A stretch of DNA of 64,000 bases from Flavobacterium micromati (GTDB lineage Bacteria > Bacteroidota > Bacteroidia > Flavobacteriales > Flavobacteriaceae), in NCBI RefSeq assembly GCF_900129585.1, contig NZ_FQWF01000003.1, forward strand, positions 124,001 through 188,000. The letters are read 5' to 3'. This document shows positions 8,886 through 16,562 of the stretch, piece after piece. Below the pieces are notes generated by a model. It did no database searches. It was not told the DNA's origin and saw only the letters and a list, made by a program, of their open reading frames with translations. Made by a program: the position numbers and the translations under genes. How positions within the stretch are numbered: the first letter of the stretch is position 1; every line of letters begins with the position of its first letter.

Positions 8886-9638
8886 CTAAATAGAATTTAC
8901 TATTGCTACAAAATCATCTGCTTTCAGAGCAGCGCCGCCAATAAGACCACCGTCAACATCTGGTTTTGAGAAAATTTCTTTTGCATTATCAGGTTTTACG
9001 CTGCCACCATAAAGAATCGAAACATTTTCTGCAATATCAACACCAAAGGCAGTTTGAACAGTTTGTCTAATAAATTCATGCATTTCTTGCGCTTGCTCTG
9101 GAGAAGCTGTTTCCCCGGTTCCTATTGCCCAAACTGGCTCGTAGGCCAAAACTATACTTTCCCAGTCCTTAGCTTCGATATGAAATAGACCCTCTTTTAA
9201 TTGGTTTTCAACCACATTAAAATGATTTTTAGTCTGGCGATCTTTTAATTCTTCTCCAAAACAAAAAATAACTGTCATTTCATGTTCTAAAGCGGTATCC
9301 ACTTTATTGGCAATCAATGCATCCGTTTCTTGAAAAATTGCTCTTCGTTCTGAATGTCCAAGGATTACGATATCAACTCCAACATTCTTTAACATGTCTG
9401 CAGAAATTTCTCCAGTAAAAGCGCCAGATTCTGATTGATGAACATTTTGTGCAGCAACATTAATGTTAGTGAATTCTAAATGATCTACAGCAGAAGCTAA
9501 ATTCACAAATGTAGGAGCAACAATAACTTGTACATCAGTATCTGTTGGTATTTTTGCTATTAATTCGTTTAATAAATCTTCGGTTTGCTCTGCATTTTTA
9601 TGCATTTTCCAGTTTCCTGCAACAATCTTCTTTCTCAT
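8886..9638 (-). CDS. tpiA: Triose-phosphate isomerase
   Basis: This enzyme interconverts dihydroxyacetone phosphate and glyceraldehyde 3-phosphate in glycolysis and gluconeogenesis. The 250-residue TIM barrel has all catalytic landmarks: AGNWKMHKN (the Asn and Lys), ILGHSERR (the catalytic His), VLAYEPVWAIGTG (the catalytic Glu and the start of the flexible loop), and the phosphate-binding SILYGGSVKPDNA and DGGLIGGAAL. Length is standard. It lies 54 bp after the TlpA-like gene on the same strand and ends at the bidirectional terminator at 8833-8869. Confidence 0.97.
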   Translation of the reverse strand: MRKKIVAGNWKMHKNAEQTEDLLNELIAKIPTDTDVQVIVAPTFVNLASAVDHLEFTNINVAAQNVHQSESGAFTGEISADMLKNVGVDIVILGHSERRAIFQETDALIANKVDTALEHEMTVIFCFGEELKDRQTKNHFNVVENQLKEGLFHIEAKDWESIVLAYEPVWAIGTGETASPEQAQEMHEFIRQTVQTAFGVDIAENVSILYGGSVKPDNAKEIFSKPDVDGGLIGGAALKADDFVAIVNSI

Positions 9639-9692
9639 TTTTGTTGTGTTATTTTATTTGTGTTTTTCTTTGGAGCGTGAACTCCTCAATCG

Positions 9693-10187
9693 CTATTGCA
9701 ATTTTTTTAAAGTTTCATTAATTTTTTCAAAATCAGTTTCTATAGCGCGGTATAAAACGATTTTACCTTCCTTGTCAACAATGATGTATCGGGGAATCCA
9801 ATCCACATCAACTGCTTTTGCAAAAACCCCTTTCATTTGGTCATTTGCCATGAAATGAGCTCCTTGTAAATCATGCTTTTCAATACCTTCTTTCCATTTA
9901 TCAGCGGCTCTATCCATTGAAATAAACAAGTAGGAAACGGTTGGATTTTGCGCTTGTAATTCTTTTATTTTTGGCATTGCTTTCACACAATCACCGCACC
10001 AAGAAGCCCAAACCTCAATTACTAATGTCTTTCCTTTATATTTTTGTAAAATATCTTTGAAAGCAACTTGATTTCCATCTGTTGCCAAAAGAGTTTCAGA
10101 TAAGGCTACTTGCGAGAATTCCGTTTTTTCGCTTTTAGAACATGAAAATGCTGAAAAAGCAAATAAAGCTAATATGATTTTTTTCAT
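9693..10187 (-). CDS. TlpA-like thioredoxin-fold lipoprotein
   Basis: This is an envelope thiol-disulfide protein of the TlpA/ResA type. The ATG at 10187 is preferred over one at 10250 because it starts exactly at a lipoprotein signal (MKKIILALFAFSAFSC, Cys16). The redox motif WASWCGDC puts the active cysteines at 64 and 67, followed by the cis-Pro region WIPRYIIVDKEGKIV. At 164 residues it is a single thioredoxin domain. Neighbours are tpiA and, upstream, a DoxX/MauE-like protein with its own thioredoxin-like tail, suggesting related redox roles. The partner proteins are unknown. Confidence 0.85.
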   Translation of the reverse strand: MKKIILALFAFSAFSCSKSEKTEFSQVALSETLLATDGNQVAFKDILQKYKGKTLVIEVWASWCGDCVKAMPKIKELQAQNPTVSYLFISMDRAADKWKEGIEKHDLQGAHFMANDQMKGVFAKAVDVDWIPRYIIVDKEGKIVLYRAIETDFEKINETLKKLQ

Positions 10188-10376
10188 TTTTAATAATTTT
10201 AGTAAAGTTATAAAAAGAATTGGAATCGATAAGTAATTATAAATTTTCAAAAGTGAATATAAAATTTACTATCGATATAGTTAATAAGTTCAACGTCGCT
10301 TTACTCTCGTACAGATCTATAAAAAGCACAAGGTTAAAAAGAACTAGAACTTTAAAATTTTTATTTTGAATTAGTT

Positions 10377-11477
10377 TTACAACTTCAAATCGCTGAGATC
10401 ATTGTGATGTACTTTTTGCATTACCGTTCCTTTTTCAAGGATGATAATACTTGGATTCGCTCGTTCAATGGTTTTTAACGTAATTGCATCACAAAAATAA
10501 AAATCAAATGTCATCCCAAATTGTTTTTTTGCAATAGCAATTTGCTCCGTCGAAGAAGCTGTCATTCCTGCAACCTTATAGCCTTTTACTTTAGCTTCCA
10601 AATATAATTTTTCCATTTTGGCTAAACCGTCTTTATCAGCATTTGGTAAATCGTACGCCACAATCAGCATCGATTTTGGAGCTTCTAAAAATTCTGCTGT
10701 ATAATCAGAATCGTCTATTTCCATCGTGAAATCGTGAATAGGGGCAATGTAACCTTCAGTAATCACTTTGTCCTTACGGTCAATAAATACGGCTCCCTCG
10801 GGAATATTCATCAATTCTTTTTCAGTAAATTCTTTATCTACACCGTTTACTTTATATATAAAGATCATCTCAACCACTGATTTTTCAGCATTATCAGGAA
10901 TACGCATCCCTGCTTGAATATTATTTCCTACTTTGAAAGGTCTAAAATCAATAATTGGAAGGTGATTTAAAACCATAATCCCCATAAATGAACATAAAAT
11001 AATGCTGAGATAAATAATTACATTTTGAACAGCATTACTGAATAAAGGCTGGACTAATTTTCTATTGAAATATAAAATTAATATAAAAAATAACAGTACA
11101 ACATCCTTTGTAAACGATTGCCACGGTGTCAATTTTAGCGCATCGCCAAAACAGCCACAGTCTTTTACAACATTAAAGTAAGCGGAATAAAATGTGAGGA
11201 AAGTGAACATCACGATTAAAAGTAGCAGACTCCAAATAGTAATTTTACTTTTATATCCAATGAGTAGCATAATTCCTAAAACCACTTCAAGAATTACTAT
11301 AAATAAAGCCAGTCCTAAAGAGAAAGGAACAAAAAAGGGCATGTTAAAAACAGGTTCACTAAAATATTCTGCTAATTTATAAGAGAATCCAACGGGATCA
11401 TTGAGTTTGATCAATCCTGAAATAATAAATAGTATTCCGACAAATATTCTTGAAAACTGCGTTAATATATTTTTCAT
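10377..11477 (-). CDS. DoxX/MauE-like membrane protein with thioredoxin-like tail (BT_3928 type)
   Basis: The N-terminal 170 residues contain about five transmembrane helices and the MauE/DoxX-type motif VKDCGCFGDALKLTPW, with Cys107 and Cys109. The C-terminal part (about 190-366) looks like a thioredoxin-like domain without a CxxC pair. The single Cys in FYFCDAITL lies elsewhere. The family is widespread in Bacteroidetes and has no established function as far as I know. It sits 15 bp after the DUF1599 gene and upstream of the TlpA-like lipoprotein. A role in quinone-linked or thiol redox chemistry at the inner membrane is only an inference from the fold and neighbours. Confidence 0.75.
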   Translation of the reverse strand: MKNILTQFSRIFVGILFIISGLIKLNDPVGFSYKLAEYFSEPVFNMPFFVPFSLGLALFIVILEVVLGIMLLIGYKSKITIWSLLLLIVMFTFLTFYSAYFNVVKDCGCFGDALKLTPWQSFTKDVVLLFFILILYFNRKLVQPLFSNAVQNVIIYLSIILCSFMGIMVLNHLPIIDFRPFKVGNNIQAGMRIPDNAEKSVVEMIFIYKVNGVDKEFTEKELMNIPEGAVFIDRKDKVITEGYIAPIHDFTMEIDDSDYTAEFLEAPKSMLIVAYDLPNADKDGLAKMEKLYLEAKVKGYKVAGMTASSTEQIAIAKKQFGMTFDFYFCDAITLKTIERANPSIIILEKGTVMQKVHHNDLSDLKL

Positions 11478-11492
11478 TTTTGATATTTACTT

Positions 11493-12041
11493 TTATAATT
11501 TTTTTCCAAAACCCATTAAAATCAGCGCAAAAACTGAGTAATTAATCATGTCCTGATAATTAGCATCGATTCCTTCAGATACAAGAGTTTTTCCTTTATT
11601 ATCTTCAATTTGTTTCACACGAAGGAGTTTTTGCAAAATCAAATCGGTTAGTGAACTTACTCGCATTTCGCGCCAAGCTTCACCATAATCATGATTTTTA
11701 TTCTCCATCAATTCTTTGGTCAATTTAATTTTGGCATCGTATAATTCAGTTGCTCGTTGAACACTTAAATCGGGTTGCTCTACAACGCCTAATTCTAGTT
11801 GAATTAATGCCATAATTGAATAATTGACTATCCCAATGAATTCGCCGCTTTCATCTTCATCTATTTTACGTACTTCATTTTCTTGTAAACTTCTAATACG
11901 TTGCGCTTTTATGTAGATTTGATCAGTCAACGATGGAAGTCTCAAAATACGCCAAGCACAACCGTAATCTTTCATTTTATTGACAAATAGTGCCCTACAT
12001 AGTGCAATAACAGTATTATATTCCTTTGAAGTATTCTTCAT
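11493..12041 (-). CDS. DUF1599 protein with two tandem copies of the domain
   Basis: The 182-residue product consists of two similar halves. The first holds NKMKDYGCAWRILRLPSLTD and, further on, GIVNYSIMALIQLELG. The second holds NKNHDYGEAWREMRVSSLTD and DMINYSVFALILMGFG. This is the domain named DUF1599, sometimes associated with nucleotide modification; no reaction is established. ATG at 12041 is chosen because the first domain begins right after it; an in-frame ATG at 12074 would only add a short tail. It diverges from folP and is followed 15 bp later by the DoxX/MauE-like gene. Confidence 0.78.
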   Translation of the reverse strand: MKNTSKEYNTVIALCRALFVNKMKDYGCAWRILRLPSLTDQIYIKAQRIRSLQENEVRKIDEDESGEFIGIVNYSIMALIQLELGVVEQPDLSVQRATELYDAKIKLTKELMENKNHDYGEAWREMRVSSLTDLILQKLLRVKQIEDNKGKTLVSEGIDANYQDMINYSVFALILMGFGKKL

Positions 12042-12130
12042 TATTGATGTATATTTGTATTCAAATTTTTTCAAAAATAAGACATTTTTTTTTGAAAGTA
12101 GAATTTTGATCTCTTTTAAACTATAAACGT

Positions 12131-12955
12131 ATGACTATTAACTGCAAAGGAATATTGGTTGATTTAGCAAAGCCAAAAGTGATGGGTATTTTGAATGTCA
12201 CGCCAAACTCTTTTTACGACGGTGGAAGGTATAAAAATGAAACGGAAATTCTTTCTCAAGTCGAGAAAATGCTAATAGACGGAGCTGATTTTATTGATAT
12301 TGGTGCATATTCAAGTAAACCTAATGCTGATTTTGTTTCGCAAGAGGAGGAAATTGCACGAATTATTCCTGTTGTCAATTTAGTTCTAAAACATTTTCCA
12401 GAAACCTTTCTATCCATCGATACTTTTAGAAGCAAAGTTGCAGAAATGACATTACAAAATGGTGCAGCAATTATTAATGATATTTCGGCAGGAAATCTTG
12501 ATGAGAAAATGTTTGCAATAATTGGAAAATATAACGTTCCTTATATTATGATGCATATGCGTGGCAACCCACAAACAATGCAAAGTCTAACCAATTATGA
12601 TGATGTTGTAAAAGAAATAATGTTCTATTTTTCAGAAAAAATAGCTACTGCGAGAAGTTTTGGAATAAATGATTTAATCATTGATCCTGGCTTTGGCTTT
12701 GCTAAAACTTTAGATCAAAACTATGAGGTTTTCCAAAAAATGGAATTATTTAAAATGTTGGAAGTACCATTGCTATCTGGTGTATCTAGGAAATCGATGA
12801 TTTACAAAACGCTTGATATTGCAATTGAAGATGCATTAAACGGTACAACGGTTTTAAATACGTTGGCACTTACCAAAGGGGCAAAAATTTTAAGAGTACA
12901 TGATGTAAAAGAAGCGAATGAATGTGTTACCTTATATTATAAAACAAATTCATAA
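12131..12955 (+). CDS. folP: Dihydropteroate synthase
   Basis: This enzyme joins p-aminobenzoate to dihydropterin pyrophosphate in folate synthesis and is the sulfonamide target. The 274-residue TIM barrel has the family signatures: VMGILNVTPNSFYDGG near the N-terminus, ADFIDIGAYSSKP, the pterin-binding FLSIDTFRS, AAIINDISAG, IMMHMRGNPQTMQ, and IIDPGFGFAKT. Near the end GVSRKSMIYKTL and RVHDVKE match the conserved SRKS and R-H-D positions. It is transcribed away from the DUF1599 gene, and the next gene begins 2 bp after its stop. Confidence 0.96.
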   Translation: MTINCKGILVDLAKPKVMGILNVTPNSFYDGGRYKNETEILSQVEKMLIDGADFIDIGAYSSKPNADFVSQEEEIARIIPVVNLVLKHFPETFLSIDTFRSKVAEMTLQNGAAIINDISAGNLDEKMFAIIGKYNVPYIMMHMRGNPQTMQSLTNYDDVVKEIMFYFSEKIATARSFGINDLIIDPGFGFAKTLDQNYEVFQKMELFKMLEVPLLSGVSRKSMIYKTLDIAIEDALNGTTVLNTLALTKGAKILRVHDVKEANECVTLYYKTNS

Positions 12956-12957
12956 TT

Positions 12958-13590
12958 ATGAAATATTTCATGCTAATTGTTTTTTTTGTACTAGGTGCAT
13001 GTGGTAATGAAGAAGATATTTTTTTGCCAAAATCAAATGTTACGGTCGTAGCCGATATACAAGATCATTCTCCAATTTATATATTTTTTAGACCAAACGG
13101 GAAGGATACATTGGCAGAAGTAAACAGGAAAAACAGTATCATTTCTACGAATTGGATTTTGAATATTGATAAGCGTTTGCCTCTAAGATTGGTCATTCCT
13201 GAAGTTATGAAACTGCAGCAAAAAAAGCGCATTGAAAAAGCGCACAAGAATGAAAAAGCAGAAAATTATTATTCTTATGCTGATACTATTGGTAAAAACT
13301 TAGCTTTTATTCCTTTTACGGATGTGTTTTATAAAATGGAGAAACCTAAAAAATTGACAAGTTTTTTTTATTTTAAAAAGAACGGAGTTACACAATATAA
13401 CAATAAGACGATCTCAAGAAAAGAGTTGGTTACGGTTTTAAATAATAAATATTCTAAAGATGAAGTAATTTTTTGCTTTGACAAGAATATGTCTTTTGGA
13501 GAATACGTCCGCACTACAGTTTTTATAATGGGTTTAAAAGACGTTACAAGTAAAAAAATTTGGAAAGATAGTTTTGAGTTTATTTATTAA
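12958..13590 (+). CDS. Uncharacterised lipoprotein in operon with folP
   Basis: I do not recognise this 210-residue protein. It begins with a short lipoprotein signal (VFFVLGACG, likely Cys15) and is otherwise Lys-rich and soluble. The C-terminal stretch DEVIFCFDKNMSFGEYV is faintly like the periplasmic end of ExbD-type proteins (Asp-x-x-x-x-Tyr/Phe-Gly), but there is no transmembrane helix of that family, so I do not make that assignment. It starts 2 bp after folP and ends at the terminator at 13671, so it is co-transcribed with folP. Confidence 0.7.
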   Translation: MKYFMLIVFFVLGACGNEEDIFLPKSNVTVVADIQDHSPIYIFFRPNGKDTLAEVNRKNSIISTNWILNIDKRLPLRLVIPEVMKLQQKKRIEKAHKNEKAENYYSYADTIGKNLAFIPFTDVFYKMEKPKKLTSFFYFKKNGVTQYNNKTISRKELVTVLNNKYSKDEVIFCFDKNMSFGEYVRTTVFIMGLKDVTSKKIWKDSFEFIY

Positions 13591-13670
13591 GAATAAAGAT
13601 TTAGTCCCACGATCTTAGTTAGAAATAATTAAATCAAATTTATGTAATTCCTGCTGTAAGCTTAAATAAA

Positions 13671-13711
13671 AAAAGTCTTAACTCATTATTTTTAATGATG
13701 TCAAGACTTTT
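13671..13711. terminator. Bidirectional terminator after the folP operon
   Basis: AAAAGTCTT (13671-13679) pairs with AAGACTTTT (13703-13711), with a second inner stem CATTA/TAATG. It lies between converging genes. Confidence 0.75.
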
Positions 13712-13741
13712 CGTTTTTAAATAAAAGTAAAGAAATAAACG

Positions 13742-14212
13742 TTAATAGCCTCCTCCAGTTCGTCCTCCAGTGGTAGCTCCTTGAATTAGCTGACCTCTTA
13801 TTTCTCCCCCAGGAAATGCCGCACTATGCAAATTTACGTAATACAAGTTTGCTTTTAAATCTGCTTCTTGCGAAGGCGTTAGGGCAACACTTGTAAATGC
13901 AATAGGTGAGGCAACACTAGAAAACGGAAAAACTACAGCACCATTTGAGCCCACAGCTCCCAGATGTATATGTCCCATTGTGATCGCTGTAAGAGTGTGA
14001 GTAACCGTGATAGAAATTACCTTTGTGGTGTTGTTAAACGAAAGCGTTGCTGTTCCTGTTGCAGTTGAATTATTTGCCGGAACCTCATTTGCACCATTTA
14101 TTGAAGCAGTAAAAGTGGTAATGCTTGGACCATCGTTTGAGTCATCGTCATTACAAGATATTAAAGTCAAAACAAAAATTGAAAAGGCAAAAAATCTAAT
14201 TAAATTTTTCAT
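13742..14212 (-). CDS. CHRD-domain lipoprotein
   Basis: This 156-residue exported protein has a lipoprotein signal ending LISC (Cys20) followed by an Asp-rich stretch, then one CHRD domain: SINGANEVPANNSTATG at the start, GHIHLG in the middle, and NLHSAAFPGGEIRGQL at the end. CHRD domains occur in chordin and in many bacterial surface proteins; their bacterial role is not known. The protein ends in a Gly/Arg/Thr-rich tail. It is a single gene between a bidirectional terminator and a long repeat-filled gap. Confidence 0.85.
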   Translation of the reverse strand: MKNLIRFFAFSIFVLTLISCNDDDSNDGPSITTFTASINGANEVPANNSTATGTATLSFNNTTKVISITVTHTLTAITMGHIHLGAVGSNGAVVFPFSSVASPIAFTSVALTPSQEADLKANLYYVNLHSAAFPGGEIRGQLIQGATTGGRTGGGY

Positions 14213-14483
14213 GATTAGTTAGTTAGGATTAAGTTGCTCTAAATTTATAGATTGTTTGTGAAGTTTTAATTTTATTTAACATGAAATTATTTGATGTTTA
14301 ACTTGCTTTTTAATTATTGAAAAATAAATTTAAAAAGATTATTTATGGCTATTCTAGTTTTGATTTTCATCATGAATTATAATTTTTTAAATCTACTTTA
14401 GATTTTTATGAAAAAGTAGTCATATGATTTTTTTAAATGTTGTAGAGTAGGTAAAGATTTTTAGTGAATTATTAATGAGCATT

Positions 14484-14658
14484 GAGACGCTTCCAGCGTG
14501 ACAAATAGTGTAATAATTATACAAAGTTACATGACTAACTATCTTTGTCTCCATTCCTAGACGCTTCCAGCGTGACAAATAGAGTAGTAATTTTACAACA
14601 TGGTACATTAATTGCGATGTTGATCTTCATTAAGAGACGCTTGTAGCGTGACAAATAG
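14484..14658. repeat. Three hairpin repeats spaced about 75 bp
   Basis: Copies lie at 14484-14508, 14559-14582 and 14634-14658. Each has the stem ACGCT/AGCGT followed by GACAAATAG. The loop is TCC in copies 1 and 2 and TGT in copy 3, so the stem is kept while the loop varies. The spacers after copies 1 and 2 are also partly alike (for example TAATTnTACAA), so the true unit is a degenerate tandem of about 75 bp. Confidence 0.8.
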
Positions 14659-14699
14659 AGGTGAAAAATTGACAAGATATTTGATAACAACCTAATGCT

Positions 14700-14832
14700 A
14701 TCTGACCACTAACCTCGCATCTTGTACTTGGTGCCTCTAACTTCGCACCTCACACCTTTAAACTCGTACCTCTAACCTCGTACCTCTAACCTCGTACCTC
14801 GTACCTCGTACCTCGTACCTCGTACCTAATGC
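14700..14832. repeat. Heptamer array, CTCGTAC type, abutting rlmH
   Basis: Eighteen consecutive 7-base units lie in one unbroken register from 14700 to 14825. The last five are identical CTCGTAC (14791-14825); earlier ones include CTCTAAC (three times), CTCGCAT, CTTGTAC, TTCGCAC and CTCACAC. A nineteenth, CTAATGC, ends 3 bases before the rlmH stop codon. Confidence 0.9.
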
Positions 14833-14834
14833 CT

Positions 14835-15308
14835 TTACCGATGATGATATGGTTCATTTTTCAAAATTGTAAAACCTCTATATAATTGTTCGATAAAAAA
14901 TAAACGTACCATTTGATGTGAAAAGGTCATTAATGAAAGTGAAATTTTTCCTTGTGCTTTTCCATAAACTGTGTCTGAAAAACCATAAGGTCCACCAATT
15001 ACAAAAACTAGAGTCTTCACGCCTGAGTTCATTTTTTTTTGTAATTCACCAGAAAAAGCAACACTAGAAAAGGTTTTTCCATTTTCGTCTAATAAAATGA
15101 GTTGGTCAGTAGGAGTAATTTTAGATAAAATCAACTCTCCCTCTTTCTCTTTTTGCTGACTTTCAGATAAGTTTTTTACATTTTTGATATCTGGGATAAC
15201 TTCCAAATCAAATTTGATATAAAAACTTAAACGCTTAGCGTAATCTTCAATTAAAGATTGCAAAGCTGTGTTATCGGTTTTACCAATAGCAATTAATTTG
15301 ATGTTCAT
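14835..15308 (-). CDS. rlmH: 23S rRNA (pseudouridine1915-N3)-methyltransferase RlmH
   Basis: RlmH methylates pseudouridine 1915 of 23S rRNA in the assembled ribosome. The 157-residue SPOUT protein matches the family throughout: MNIKLIAIGKTDN at the start, LILLDENGKTFSSVAFS, the SAM-binding FVIGGPYGFSD, and the C-terminal ISLSLMTFSHQMVRLFFIEQ and LKNEPYHH. Length is standard. It lies 28 bp downstream of the CIA30 gene. A heptamer array begins 3 bases after its stop codon and replaces any recognisable terminator. Confidence 0.96.
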   Translation of the reverse strand: MNIKLIAIGKTDNTALQSLIEDYAKRLSFYIKFDLEVIPDIKNVKNLSESQQKEKEGELILSKITPTDQLILLDENGKTFSSVAFSGELQKKMNSGVKTLVFVIGGPYGFSDTVYGKAQGKISLSLMTFSHQMVRLFFIEQLYRGFTILKNEPYHHR

Positions 15309-15336
15309 ATTATTTCAGTGTCAGACGTAAAACTAT

Positions 15337-15828
15337 TTATTGAACCTTAATACTTTCGATTAATAATTTAAAACTTTCTGTTTCTTTATTTCCAATCAAA
15401 AAAGCTATTTCTTCCAAAGTGGAACCATCATAATGGGGAATCGATAGGTTTTGACCTCGAAATGCAGGATACAGTTCCTCAATTGGAATAGTAATAGTTT
15501 GCCATTCGCCTGATGTTTTAAAAGGGAATACATAAGAATGAGAATCATTTCTATTAGACTTTACCCTAAACTGATATTGCTTATGATCTCCTTTTAATCG
15601 GACTACGAAAAACTTATTTAAAGTTAAAGAAACAGGATTACAATTGTATTTTACAGAACAAAATCCACCATTATTTTCTAATGAAATTTCCCCCTCAAAT
15701 GTTCCTTGACCTTTATCATTGAGGTAAAATTGACTTTTAGACTCTCCGCCCATAACACTGTCATTGACGACTTTCCAATTGCTAAGATCGCTTTTTGAAG
15801 TAAAGTCAAAAATCACTAAATCATCCAT
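15337..15828 (-). CDS. CIA30-family protein
   Basis: The 163-residue product starts DLVIFDFTSKSDLSNW and has VVNDSVMGGESKSQF, the hallmark of the CIA30/NDUFAF1 beta-sandwich family (complex I intermediate-associated protein 30). Later FVVRLKGDHKQYQFRVKS and IPIEELYPAFRG fit the same carbohydrate-binding-like fold. Bacterial members have no settled function. ATG at 15828 is chosen because the domain begins there; an in-frame ATG at 15897 would overlap the previous gene by 37 bp. It sits between the HGQ lipoprotein gene and rlmH on one strand. Confidence 0.82.
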   Translation of the reverse strand: MDDLVIFDFTSKSDLSNWKVVNDSVMGGESKSQFYLNDKGQGTFEGEISLENNGGFCSVKYNCNPVSLTLNKFFVVRLKGDHKQYQFRVKSNRNDSHSYVFPFKTSGEWQTITIPIEELYPAFRGQNLSIPHYDGSTLEEIAFLIGNKETESFKLLIESIKVQ

Positions 15829-15860
15829 AAGTATCTGATTAAAAAGAATCGATAGAATTA

Positions 15861-16334
15861 TTATTTCGGCAACGGTGCGCCAACAGCGATATCGCATCTG
15901 TGATTAGTTTGTCCGTGTGGAGGATTCATACCTTCTGGAGTTGGAGTAGTTGGATTTGCTACCGGTGGATTTGTAACTGTTGGAGACGCGTTATTTGAAA
16001 CAGTTGTTGTTGCAGTTGGAGTAATATTTGGAGTAACAGTTGAAATAGCAGTTTTTGATGTTGTAGGGGCAGAGTTTAAGGGTGCTCCTACCGGCAACTC
16101 ACAAAGATGTCCCGGTTGGCCATGTGCTGGATTTAATCCAGTGCTTTTATCAGGTGTGTTTGTACTTGTTGTATTAGCAACCGTTGTTTGCTGTTGCAAT
16201 TTCATTTGATTTCCTACTTCAGTAAATGGAACCACTGTTTTTCGGGTGCTATTTGTGTTTTCAACTTCTGCTTCTTTTTTACAAGAAACTAATAAAATGG
16301 TTGATGCAAGAGCTAAACTCAAAAAATATTTCAT
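15861..16334 (-). CDS. Lipoprotein with two NPxHGQxxHxCxxxVGAPL motifs
   Basis: The 157-residue product has a lipoprotein signal with Cys18 (TILLVSC). Two copies of one 19-residue motif follow: NPAHGQPGHLCELPVGAPL at 68-86 and NPPHGQTNHRCDIAVGAPL at 137-155. Each keeps two His and one Cys at the same spacing. The segment between them is a Thr/Pro/Ala-rich linker of about 50 residues, as in exposed flexible tethers. The motif recurs in Bacteroidetes proteins as far as I recall, without a known role; the His-His-Cys set suggests metal or haem binding as an inference. ATG at 16334 is chosen because it begins the signal. Confidence 0.8.
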   Translation of the reverse strand: MKYFLSLALASTILLVSCKKEAEVENTNSTRKTVVPFTEVGNQMKLQQQTTVANTTSTNTPDKSTGLNPAHGQPGHLCELPVGAPLNSAPTTSKTAISTVTPNITPTATTTVSNNASPTVTNPPVANPTTPTPEGMNPPHGQTNHRCDIAVGAPLPK

Positions 16335-16562
16335 CGACTTGTGTTTTAATTGTATTTTCAAATGTATGATTTTTAAAAATAAGGCACTAACAATTACAAT
16401 CGATTTTACTGTTAAATTTAACTTTGCAGCGATATGATAATTAAAAGTACATCAAGAAAATTATTTTCTGGGATCTATTTATACTTTTTTTTAAGAAGGG
16501 ACTATTGATATTTTCAAATCCGTAAAATATACATTACTTTAGCGTTCTATAAATTTTGTAAA

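Larger units (their letters stand above)
14213..14834. other. 622-bp gene-free stretch holding two repeat families
   Basis: From 14213 to about 14480 I see only AT-rich DNA, including the CHRD promoter region, with no supported gene. From 14484 to 14658 there are three hairpin repeats, and from 14700 to 14832 a heptamer array that reaches the rlmH stop codon. The open frame across 14420-14608 on the minus strand reads through the hairpin repeats and shows no protein features. Confidence 0.8.

Noticed and set aside
12958..13590. ExbD-like protein
   Set aside because: Only a short C-terminal stretch is faintly similar, and the N-terminus is a lipoprotein signal, not the membrane anchor of ExbD.
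14420..14608. 62-residue open frame on the minus strand in the long gap
   Set aside because: It reads through two of the hairpin repeats, and the protein has no sensible pattern.
14700..14832. CRISPR array
   Set aside because: The unit is 7 bases without spacers and there are no cas genes.
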